DNA of 64,000 nucleotides, from the NCBI GenBank assembly GCA_965214675.1, contig OZ243969.1, positions 1,054,001 through 1,118,000 of the forward strand, in the 5' to 3' direction. This stretch comes from WTFY01 sp965214675 (GTDB lineage: Bacteria > Pseudomonadota > Gammaproteobacteria > UBA4575). Both the position numbers and the translations under genes were made by a program. The notes below the pieces were generated by a model. The model ran no database searches. It had not been told where the DNA came from and saw only the letters and a list, made by a program, of their open reading frames with translations. The stretch's first letter is position 1. Each line of letters starts with the position of its first letter. This document shows, one piece after another, positions 18,540-26,700 of the stretch.

Positions 18540-19406
18540 ATGAAGACTTTGAACTACGAATTGAAACAACTCTGCAAACACTGCAGGGAAGGCAGCTATG
18601 CCACGCAAAGGAACCGGGAACGAATCCTGACCCAGGCTGCGAATGAGCTGCAGGCGATGGGCTACCGGAAGATGCAGGCCAAATCGCTCAAACCGAAACA
18701 CATCGAGGCCCTGGTCCAGCACTGGCAGGAACGGGGTCTCTCGATCGGGACCATCAAGAATCGGATGGCCACCCTGCGGTGGTGGGCGGAGAAGGTCAAC
18801 AAGCAGAACGTCATGGCACGATCGAATGAGTTCTATGGCATCCCGGACCGAAGGTTCGTGACGAATAAATCAAAGGCCAAAGACCTTACACAACACCAGC
18901 TCGACAAGGTCAAGGACGAACACGTCCGAATGAGTCTTGAACTGCAGCGCGCCTTCGGCCTGCGGCGCGAGGAGGCGATGAAGTTCCAGCCGGCCTATGC
19001 CGACCAGAAGGATCATGTCCGGCTCAAGGCCAGCTGGACGAAGGGCGGCAAGCCACGAAGTATCCCTGTTCGAACGGAACACCAGCGAGAGGTGCTGGAT
19101 CGGGCACGGGCACTGGCTGGCTTTGGCTCATTGATCCCGCCCCATCGAAACTACGTGCAGCAACTGAGAGTCTACGAGGGCCATACCACAAGGGCAGGCC
19201 TGTCCAGTCTTCACGGACTTCGCCATGCCTTTGCGCAGGAACGCTACGAGGAACTGACGGGCTGGCAATGTCCGGCCATCGGAGGGCCTGGCAGAGAAGC
19301 CCTGAGTCCGGAACAAAAGGAACTGGACTACCAGGCCCGGCTGACGATCAGTCAGGAACTGGGGCATGAGCGGATACAGATAGTCGCAACCTATTGTGGT
19401 AAGTAA
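18540..19406 (+). CDS. Integrase-domain tyrosine recombinase
   Basis: Second tyrosine recombinase of the island, 288 residues, of the type often annotated 'integrase domain-containing protein' in gammaproteobacterial islands. The N-terminal SAM-like domain (residues 1-100) is followed by a catalytic domain with Arg in RAFGLRREEAMKF, HGLRHAFAQERYEEL and LGHERIQIVATYCGK, whose Tyr sits near the C-terminus. It lacks the DUF4102 arm domain of the first integrase, so the two are not recent duplicates. The IS at 19477 inserted 70 bases after its stop without damaging it. Confidence 0.8.
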   Translation: MKTLNYELKQLCKHCREGSYATQRNRERILTQAANELQAMGYRKMQAKSLKPKHIEALVQHWQERGLSIGTIKNRMATLRWWAEKVNKQNVMARSNEFYGIPDRRFVTNKSKAKDLTQHQLDKVKDEHVRMSLELQRAFGLRREEAMKFQPAYADQKDHVRLKASWTKGGKPRSIPVRTEHQREVLDRARALAGFGSLIPPHRNYVQQLRVYEGHTTRAGLSSLHGLRHAFAQERYEELTGWQCPAIGGPGREALSPEQKELDYQARLTISQELGHERIQIVATYCGK

Positions 19407-19469
19407 AGTTTTATGTTGAGTTCGGCTTTCCTTGGCAAGTGAGATCAATACGTTAGGCTCCATTTACTC

Positions 19470-19476
19470 CATAAAG
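19470..19476 (+). repeat. Target-site duplication, left copy
   Basis: CATAAAG directly outside the left inverted repeat of the IS; the same seven bases stand at 20683-20689 directly outside the right inverted repeat. Confidence 0.8.
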
Positions 19477-20682
19477 TGTAGTGATTCAGACTTGATCTGA
19501 CAGGTACCGGTTTTGACGCAGTGTCTGTCTGTCAGTTCAGGTTCAGTGTATGCACTTCTCCTTCCAGATGGATTTCCCATCTTCCAGGGTCGCCATGGGG
19601 GTTCTTCCACAGCACATCTTTCCCTGATGAGTACGTTCATTATTGTAGTACTGCAGCCATTCGTCCAGATCGGACTGTAATGTTTCGAGATCTGCATACA
19701 GCTTCTTTCGGAACGTGACCTGGTAGAACTCCTGCAGCAGGGTCTTGTGGAAGCGTTCACAGATACCATTGGTCTGCGGGGACCGGGTCCGGGTTCTCGT
19801 GTGCTCGATGTCATTGACTGCCAGGTACAGCTGATAGTCATGCTGTTCCACCTTGCCACAGTACTCGGTGCCCCGGTCCGTGAGGATCCTTAGCAGGGGC
19901 AGGGCTTGCGCCTCAAAGAAGGGCAACACCTGGTCATTCAGCAGATCGGCTGCGGTGATCGGTGTCTTGGTGGTATACAGCTTCGCACAGGCCACCTTGC
20001 TGTAGGTGTCGACAAAGGTCTGCTGGTACACCCGGCCTGCCCCCCCTTCAGCGTACCGACATAGAAGGTGTCCTGTGACCCCAGGTAGCCGGGATGGGCC
20101 GTCTCGATCTCGCCACAGGCCTCATCGTCGCGCTGCTTCCTCTCCAGCGCCACCACCTGGGCCTCGGTCAGGATCAGACCCTCCTCGGCCACCCTGGCCT
20201 CCAGCGCCTTCAGCCGGAGCCTGAAGTTCTCCAGACCATGGCGCAGCCAGATACTGCGAACGCCGCTGGCCGAGATGAAGATGCCGCGCAAGTGCTACTC
20301 GTTGCTGGTACGCGCCTGGCCCTGCGCCGGATACTCCAGAGCATGACCTACCACCGCTTCCTCGGTCTTCTCATCTACCCGGTTGCTGTAGTTCGGCTTG
20401 CGACGCGACGCCTCGAAAAGAGCCTCTATGCCGCCTTCCTCGACCGCCGCCTGATACCGGTAAAACGTATCCCGCGATACGCCCATCACCTTGCAGGCTC
20501 TCGATACGTTACCCAGCTCCTCGGCCAGATTCAGCAGGCCGACCTTGTGTTTGATGATTTTCTCGTTAGTATTCAACATGAGGGTTACCTCCTACGGTTC
20601 TGATTAAGGTTTACACTTCTTATCAAAACCGGTAACCCTCACCTTTGCAAGGGAACTGTCAGATTAAGTCGGAACTACTACA
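19477..20682 (-). mobile_element. IS481-type insertion sequence, 1206 bp
   Basis: Bounded by imperfect inverted repeats of about 27 bp: left TGTAGTGATTCAGACTTGAT..., right (read inwards) TGTAGTAGTTCCGACTTAAT..., both continuing CTGACAG. A perfect 7-bp duplication (CATAAAG) flanks it. Inside is one transposase gene on the minus strand, now broken by a stop codon and a frameshift, so the copy cannot move by itself unless those lesions are sequence errors. Confidence 0.88.
19543..20579 (-). pseudogene. IS481-family transposase, interrupted
   Basis: DDE transposase. The N-terminal part (LLNLAEELGNVSRACKVMGVSRDTFYRYQAAVEEGG) is a helix-turn-helix, the first Asp is in GSQDTFYVGTLKG, the second in RILTDRGTEYCGK and the Glu in SPQTNGICERFHKTLL. 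Two lesions break it. An in-frame TAG at 20295-20297 falls between ARTSNE and HLRGIFISASG. A one-base change in a run of seven C (20040-20046 on the plus strand) shifts the frame within TLKG-VYQQTFVDTYSK. All catalytic residues survive when the frames are joined, so decay is recent. Confidence 0.88.
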
Positions 20683-20689
20683 CATAAAG
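20683..20689 (+). repeat. Target-site duplication, right copy
   Basis: CATAAAG, identical to 19470-19476. Confidence 0.8.
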
Positions 20690-21097
20690 CCTAATACGGC
20701 AGGAGATCTATTCTCTGGCCTCACAGTCGGTTAATAGAATAGTCAGGCACGAGCTCAGCAAGATACATAGTCGGCCCAAAGATGCGCAGGGTAACTTGCT
20801 TCCAGCACTTCAAGAATACTACCCTGGGTCTGACAGGAAATCCTATGTGCGGGTGGAGGACATGAGTGAGGGCGACCTGCTTTACAACATCCACCGACTG
20901 AGTGAAGAGGGCACTACGAAAATCGACCACTCAAAGGATTTGGAGGAGTCCAGCGTCAGAAAGTGTGGGCTGCTGCATGGGCATCGTTCATGACTGTAGC
21001 GCAGCCAGTTATTACCATCATGCAACAGACAGCAAAGATTACACTTCTCATTGTTTTCTCCCTTGTGATTACTGATCAAAATCCATGATCAAATAAA
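20690..21097. other. Stretch without a recognisable gene
   Basis: About 400 bases between the IS and the fadL-type gene. A plus-strand open frame from a TTG at 20796 to 20993 (65 codons, YVRVEDMSEGDLLYNIHRLSEEG) has plausible amino-acid composition and could be the tail of a gene lost from the island, but I recognise no family and do not call it. Confidence 0.4.
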
Positions 21098-21126
21098 AAA
21101 AAGGGTGGCATTACGCCACCCTTTTT
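21098..21126 (-). terminator. Rho-independent terminator of the FadL-type gene
   Basis: Perfect 12-bp stem AAAAAGGGTGGC / GCCACCCTTTTT with loop ATTAC. On the minus strand it lies just after the fadL-type stop codon and ends in a T run; because the stem starts with A and ends with T it could act in both directions. Confidence 0.9.
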
Positions 21127-21152
21127 CAGTACAAAAGACTACTGATTTTCTA

Positions 21153-22679
21153 TCAGTATTGGAAGTTCCATGTCAGTGCAAAGCCTGCATGCCATGACCA
21201 GACATCTACAGCAGTCGTCGTTGCAGTCGCTAGCCCCGCAGCGGGATGGTCTGTCGCATGTAGTGGTGGTGTGCCTGCACTGTAATGATTGCGCTCCTTG
21301 AATTGCACACCTACGTGACCATCAATGTTCAGGAATGGGGCCAGAAAGCCCATATACCCTACTCCCAGCGTAGCTCGATGGCGATAGATCACCTCTGTTT
21401 GTGAGGCTTGCAGGAACTCTAGTACAGATTGTCCAAGCAATAATGGCGAACCATCTGGGCTACCAATTGGAATTACATTACAGTTCGTTGCCGATGAACA
21501 GACAGCAGGCAATCCTTTGATATGATCAGCATCCCGGTCTGTCGGGTCATCTGCATAACCATATCCTCCTCGGAAACGCCAGTTGCCCATCTTCATTTGG
21601 GCACCTATGCTGTAGACCATCTGATCTTCATAGACATCACCCCAGAAGTCTGCTTCTTCCCAGTTTTTCCACATCACATCTGCAGCAATCAGGAGGTTGC
21701 CATCCATGAAAGTCTCATTGGAAATACCAATTCCAATAGTACGGGGCTCCTCAATGGGAATTGAAGCATAGCGGACAGGTCCTTGTGCTCCATATCCATC
21801 CAGAGCAGCCGAACTGTGTCCATCACGTTGATAATCCTGATGATCAAAAGCCGGCACAGCAACGATGTCATCAAACACATGCTGCAGTTCCGTCATATAG
21901 AACAAGCCCAACCGAGTACCCGGTACAATGTCTTCATAGGTAATACCTAATGTACCGCGCATCCCAGTATCGTGTGTTACTCCTGAAGTCGCTGCCAGAC
22001 CCAAATCCAGGTAGGCATACGTCACAGTAGCAGCACCACCTATGGATACCTGCTCATTCAGTTCCCAGCCGAGTGCGAAGTTAGCACCCAGTACAATAAA
22101 TTCTGCACCGAGTCCCAAAGTCTCCTCCACATGGCGGAATTCCACACCAATCCCTGATACCGCAGTCAGGCCAGCACCTAATACTGCAGGAAGGCCAAGA
22201 GGCCGTAGGTCTTGAGTCACACCCACTTGAGGCACGATGTAACCCTCATTTCCGTTAACGGCATCATCAAAATATGAATCAGTTATACAAAAACCCTCTG
22301 TACTATTACATCCAAGAGCTACACCTGGAACCACATCATTTGGCGCTACACCAGGAAGGTCTAGAGTCCCTTGCGGCACACTACCTGCATATGTTGGCAG
22401 GCCCAAGCCACCAGCATGATCAAGCCGTGCTTCAGGCTTGTAGAAGGTAGCTCCAAAGGTGAACTCCGTACCGGTCCAGTCTGTCAGTGCTGCCGGGTTA
22501 CCAAAAATAGCCGACACGTTATCCAGCGGCTTGGCGATACTCGTACCAGCCATACCAGCTGAACGTGGCGCCAGCACATTGTGCAGGTCATAGCCATACG
22601 GCCCCGCATAGGCAGTTCCTGATATCGCAAGTGAGGCCAACAGCCCCATTGCCAACCACCGATTAAAAACTTTCCTCAT
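21153..22679 (-). CDS. FadL/OmpP1/TodX-family outer-membrane transporter
   Basis: Outer-membrane beta-barrel of the FadL type, which takes up long-chain fatty acids or other hydrophobic compounds. The 508 residues begin with a signal peptide (MRKVFNRWLAMGLLASLAIS, cleavage after AYA). The mature N-terminus YGYDLHNVLAPRSAGMAGTSIAKPLDNVSAIFGNPAAL is the conserved FadL hatch segment (NPAA motif), and the chain ends in WHAGFALTWNFQY with the terminal aromatic typical of outer-membrane barrels. It is single, with its own terminator. Being inside the island it is accessory; substrate unknown. FadL-type proteins can serve as phage receptors. Confidence 0.85.
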   Translation of the reverse strand: MRKVFNRWLAMGLLASLAISGTAYAGPYGYDLHNVLAPRSAGMAGTSIAKPLDNVSAIFGNPAALTDWTGTEFTFGATFYKPEARLDHAGGLGLPTYAGSVPQGTLDLPGVAPNDVVPGVALGCNSTEGFCITDSYFDDAVNGNEGYIVPQVGVTQDLRPLGLPAVLGAGLTAVSGIGVEFRHVEETLGLGAEFIVLGANFALGWELNEQVSIGGAATVTYAYLDLGLAATSGVTHDTGMRGTLGITYEDIVPGTRLGLFYMTELQHVFDDIVAVPAFDHQDYQRDGHSSAALDGYGAQGPVRYASIPIEEPRTIGIGISNETFMDGNLLIAADVMWKNWEEADFWGDVYEDQMVYSIGAQMKMGNWRFRGGYGYADDPTDRDADHIKGLPAVCSSATNCNVIPIGSPDGSPLLLGQSVLEFLQASQTEVIYRHRATLGVGYMGFLAPFLNIDGHVGVQFKERNHYSAGTPPLHATDHPAAGLATATTTAVDVWSWHAGFALTWNFQY

Positions 22680-23300
22680 TGGTTACCCTCCCAGTTACTT
22701 ATACGAGTCTTATATGCATAAGAGTTGATGTGCAGAACTTGTTACACTTTCTTTGCACTTCTATGAATATCTGTGCATATTAATGGACAACCCTATGCAC
22801 TGCAACCACATATTGCTGTCCTCAGCGCCTGTAGCACTGGAAAATCAGGTGGTCTTCAGGAAGTCCATGTGCACCCTCAGGCCCCCTTGCCCATGAATGG
22901 GTGACCCGTTGAAAGGTACCCTAGATGCCTGAACCTGTGCGCTGCATATCATACGCTGTATTTCTGTGCTTTCGTCAAGTTCCAGGCCAGAATCCAGGCC
23001 AGAATCTTGAGCTTTTGTGAGACAGACCCGCCCAGATGCGGGTATGTGGCTTCGTGGGTATCATCAGGCATTCGAGTCATAGGCAAGATAATGCGGCCCT
23101 GCGAAGCAGCTCACGGACCGGCCCAAGACATCATTTTCAATTCCAAGCCAATTTGATCATGAATGGTAGGGCAGACCGGTCGTGTCAAAAGCAGAAGGGC
23201 ATGCAGGGAAGCGGACAGCAAAAGGCAAGCTTATCCCAAAAACCTGTTCTGGAGGCTGCCTGATCCAGCAGTATTCAAGGTGCTGAACTCATGCACAGGA
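22680..23300. other. Upstream region of fadL-type gene; no gene seen
   Basis: Non-coding by my reading. Its first 100 bases should contain the fadL-type promoter (AT-rich 22695-22790). A 12-base unit TCCAGGCCAGAA is repeated in tandem at 22981-22992 and 22993-23004. Short open frames are present but have no recognisable product. Confidence 0.4.
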
Positions 23301-23401
23301 AGGAAGGATTGACTTCAAATATAAATGGCTTATCCTGCGGTCTGCAATTCTGATAAGTGTAATGAGTTGCGGATTGACTTCAAATCTCAATGTAGGTTGA
23401 A
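23301..23401 (+). CRISPR. Two-repeat CRISPR-like mini-array with one spacer
   Basis: Two copies of a repeat 65 bases apart, the spacing of a 36-base repeat plus a 29-base spacer. Copy 2 (23366-23401) starts GTTGCGGATTGACTTC; copy 1 (23301-23336) shares the following core, with 15 identical bases at 23306-23320 and 18 of 20 with copy 2 overall. The 3' halves differ. The spacer is 23337-23365 (starts GCGGTCTGCAATTC). Bases 23370-23390 of copy 2 are the exact reverse complement of 27043-27063, the proposed tracrRNA anti-repeat next to cas9. No cas1 or cas2 is present, so the array would not be extended by this locus. Confidence 0.65.
23309..23336 (+). promoter_or_regulatory. Promoter-like boxes embedded in the first repeat
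   Basis: TTGACT (23309-23314) and TATCCT (23331-23336) are separated by 16 bases. A start 6-7 bases downstream would fall near 23342-23343, giving a transcript that opens with about 24 bases of spacer followed by repeat copy 2. Promoters inside CRISPR repeats are established for the type II-C system of Neisseria meningitidis. Here it is inferred from position and match only; the -10 is weak. Confidence 0.45.
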
Positions 23402-23460
23402 TTACCAGTGCAGGAAGTGTGTCACATCTTGTTTGAAGCCTGAGTATCAGTCAGGCTTCA
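23342..23460 (+). ncRNA. Candidate crRNA-like transcript (guide plus repeat plus hairpin)
   Basis: If the embedded promoter is used, the RNA would contain a 24-base guide (23342-23365, ending AAGTGTAATGA), repeat copy 2 able to pair with the anti-repeat of the RNA at about 27029-27117, and a perfect 10-bp hairpin TGAAGCCTGA / TCAGGCTTCA with a 7-base loop (23434-23460). There is no U run after the hairpin, so it may be a structural or processing element. The exact ends are unknown. Confidence 0.4.
23434..23460 (+). repeat. Perfect 10-bp hairpin after the second repeat
   Basis: TGAAGCCTGA (23434-23443), loop GTATCAG, TCAGGCTTCA (23451-23460). No T run on either side, so a simple intrinsic terminator is unlikely. 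Confidence 0.7.
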
Positions 23461-23783
23461 CCCCTACTCTCTATTTATCACTCCCAAGGTCCAAAATCTA
23501 CGAATCCCAGGAGTCACGGGGCAGTACGCCTTCTCCCTCACAAACATCTTCTCGATCTTGAGCAGGTAACTGCCTGCACCGGCCTTGGATTTCAGGCAGC
23601 TCACTGCCTGCGTAAACCGTTGAAATGTGCCGGTCCAGTCCAATGACACTGGACATCTTATGCCCTTCGATCATGCCTGAATCCACCGCCCATCCATGCG
23701 CGCCAGCAGCCTGTGTGCCGGGATTCCTCAGATCCCCCCGGCTTGCTATTTGCGCAGCATCTTGATCACAACGGCTCCTGCAC
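23461..23783. other. Region between mini-array and cas9; no gene seen
   Basis: About 320 bases. Two short minus-strand frames overlap here (23464-23649 and 23498-23686; one reads MSSVIGLDRHISTVYAGSEL). They might be the two frames of a decayed gene, but I cannot assign a family. An inverted pair CAGTCCAATGACACTGGAC occurs near 23635-23655. Confidence 0.35.
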
Positions 23784-26700
23784 TCATTTCGAGAGGTTCC
23801 TGATCACACCATCCGGCGTGACATACAGCTTTTGGAGGTTGCACAGGCCCAGCTGATGGATACTGACAAAGCGCTGTCCGGGATTGGCCGCATGATGCGG
23901 CACGACATCGAGCCTGTTATTGGTGGTGCCAAATCCGGCAACCCGCAGGATCTGCACTTCCCCGTTCTCTCGGCATGCAATCATGTCGTTCTTGTACAGT
24001 CGGCAGATGAACCGGGCCGCCGGATGGGGCTTGCGCACCTGTGGCCTGCAGCTTTCTCCGGAAACATCGGCATACGACCAGAAAATCCCCTGCCACTTGA
24101 ATTCACCGGGCACATACTGGCCTGCCCTGCTTTTGGGCAGCCGCCAGACATCACAGCAGGCATAGGCCCCAGGGGCATACCGTTTGTAGGGGGCTGATTC
24201 GATGGGTCTGGCTTTCTGGTCCTTGACAAGGATGCGGACCCTGCGAATCCCCTGCTCCTGTGAAAAACGGGCCAGGGCCTTCCTGTGCGCCTCCCCGCCC
24301 GCTCGGGCATCTTCCAGACAGGCCGCCACATCCTTCCTGATCCCGGGGTCCCGGATGCGCTCGCACTCTTTCGGCGTCAGGGCCGTGATCGGCTTACGTG
24401 TCACCAGGGCATGCCCTGGAAAACCCGAATCCCGTCGCCCGGGTCCGATGAACCCGTAGGCTGTTTCATGGAACATCGGGCCCTGCAGGCCATGATTCGG
24501 CCTGAACGCGACGACGATTTCATGCACCTGCCGATAAATCGAGGTGTGGATACGCGCAGCCAGATCCGGGACTGCAATATGCATCCGGTCATCGGTGCTC
24601 CGCCCGCTCCGGGCTGACACACGCTTGAGGACAGACCGGTCTGCCAGGGCAATCACTGCGGCATCGATGGCCTGGTGGCGGTGATCCTCCCGGCGGGTCC
24701 GGGGACTGTCGGACAAGGCCGTGCCCAGGTGCCACTTGCCTCGCAAAAGCGCGGTCAGCTGACCTCGATTGGCAACCACCTGCTCCACGCCCTTCAGACA
24801 GCCGAGGTAACGGGTTGCACTTCGTGCAGCATGGGTATCGTCTGTCAATTGACGTGCAATGAAGTCATGCTCGCGTTCAACGATCTGCATGGCGTTCTTT
24901 GCGAAGCGCCACTGTTTTCTGGCGGGCAGGTTTGCGGCGTGGCGGACCACGGTTTCCCAGTGAATGCCGTCTTTTGAATGCGCGCCCCTGGCAAACGCCT
25001 CGTAGGGGGTCTGGTCTCCCTTGAGACGGCTGGCCTGACACAGGGCAACCGTGAGGTTGGCCATGGAGGCATCGAGGGTGCGCCTGAAGGGCAGTATATA
25101 CTCGATTTCAGCCTCGCCGTTGAACAGTTGTTCGCAGGCAATGGGTGTTCCTGTAAACGGACAGCATCGGGTCTCGGGATCCTCACCCAGTTCCTCCCAC
25201 AGTCCGTACTTCTTGATGTCCCGTGGCGATGGCGTGTCCATGCCGAGTTCCCCAAGTGCCTGGCGGATTCTTTCCTTGTCTTTTTTGTTCCTGGCCTGGA
25301 TGGCGGCGGCAATGTCCCGCTTCTTGCGGCTGCTTTTCAGGTCACGGGAGAGGGCAACATGAATCTCTGCCGGCGGGGTCCCAAACCTTGAAATGAGCGC
25401 ATTGATGACTCTGCGCAAGCTGTTCAGGGCGACATGCAGGGTCGGATCGCCGATCCTGCCAAAGTGCTGCTCGGGCCGGGTGGCAGGGTCGGCCTCGGGG
25501 TCCGTGCCTGTGGTTGAGCCCTGCAGGATTTCACCATAGTAGGGAAGGGCTTCATACGCCTGGCTGACAGGCGCGTGACCCGGGTGCAAAGGCTTCCCCT
25601 CATCATCCCTGACCTCCCGGATGGCCTTCCGGTAGGACAAGTGCCGGTCCCGCAAAACGGGAACAATGGCTTCCATGAATTTGCGTGATTGCCCTGCAGT
25701 GGCCCGGGAGAGCTTTAATGACCCGAAGGCCTCGATCACCTCTTCTTCCAGGCTGAAATCTCCGGCCAGGCGGGTTTTCAGTGCTTCCGGATCCCCCTCC
25801 TCCAGCAACACGGTAAAAATGTCATCCAGTACGCCGTGATCCCCCTCATCCGTGCACCGCAACTTCCAGAAGGGAGCAAGCACGGGGTTTTTTCCAAGAA
25901 TCCTGACCATGCCGTGAGGTTCCAGGCCGGTACGGGTGCGGCCTTCAGCCTCCAGATGGAAGTGTGAGCCGTCGGGGAACAACAGGGACTGATCAGCTTT
26001 TCTCAATTTCCGCAGGGCGGCAAAGGTGACTTGCGACCTGCGACTGAACAACAACGCGCGAACCGCCGTGTATTGCTCCGCATCAAGCGTGTGCTCCCGG
26101 TACTCGCTGTCGAACCACCTCAGTGCACTCAGTTCCCGGTAGATGCGAAAGTCATGGCCGATCGGTGTGTCTTTCCAGTGCCGCATCTCATCCGGGAAGA
26201 ACCGGCAGGGTTCCCGCGACATCGACTTCAAGGGCCACTGAAACAGCACGTAGCGATCTTTCAGCCGGTCCCAATCCGCCTGCATCAGTTCATGCCCAGG
26301 CGCCTGTCTTTGCTGGATGGCCTCGAACTCATCCTCATACATCGAGCGCTCCGGGAAAAAGCGGTCCTCGCTTCGAAAACGGACCCCTTCAGGAGGCTTG
26401 CCGGAGGCCTGCCGTTTGAGACCCTCTTTTATCCGCGCCCACTGGAATTGCCCCAGGGTCTGCCCGGCCAGCTCGCCCTTGAGGTGGGTAATCCGTTTCT
26501 TGAGATTCCCGTCATTGTCCTCCTGCGGCCCAATCCGGTTGGACTTGTACCCGCGTCGCAGCCCGAGGTGAAACAGGGCCCTGCCCAGTTCAAAGGACTC
26601 CAGCGTCCTATTGACGGCCTCGGCACGCAGATAATAGGGATTGAACCGATGGGGGTTCTCTGATCCCCGTGGCGTCTGGAACAATGCCCTTCGCTGCTCG

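Noticed and set aside
22680..22790. Spacer match in the fadL-type promoter (AAGTGTAA)
   Set aside because: Only 8 consecutive bases agree, and two of the three PAM-proximal seed positions mismatch. Chance level.
23371..23390. Reading the 20-base match between 23371-23390 and the cas9 upstream region (27043-27062) as a guide that targets the cas9 promoter
   Set aside because: The cas9-side copy is followed on the plus strand by a nexus-like stem and a rho-independent terminator, and the other copy recurs 65 bases away. Repeat/anti-repeat pairing explains all of this better. Self-targeting would not explain the second copy.
23325..23561. 78-codon plus-strand frame with two Cys pairs over the mini-array
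   Set aside because: It crosses the repeats and hairpin; Cys spacing does not fit a zinc-ribbon family I know. Considered a chance frame.
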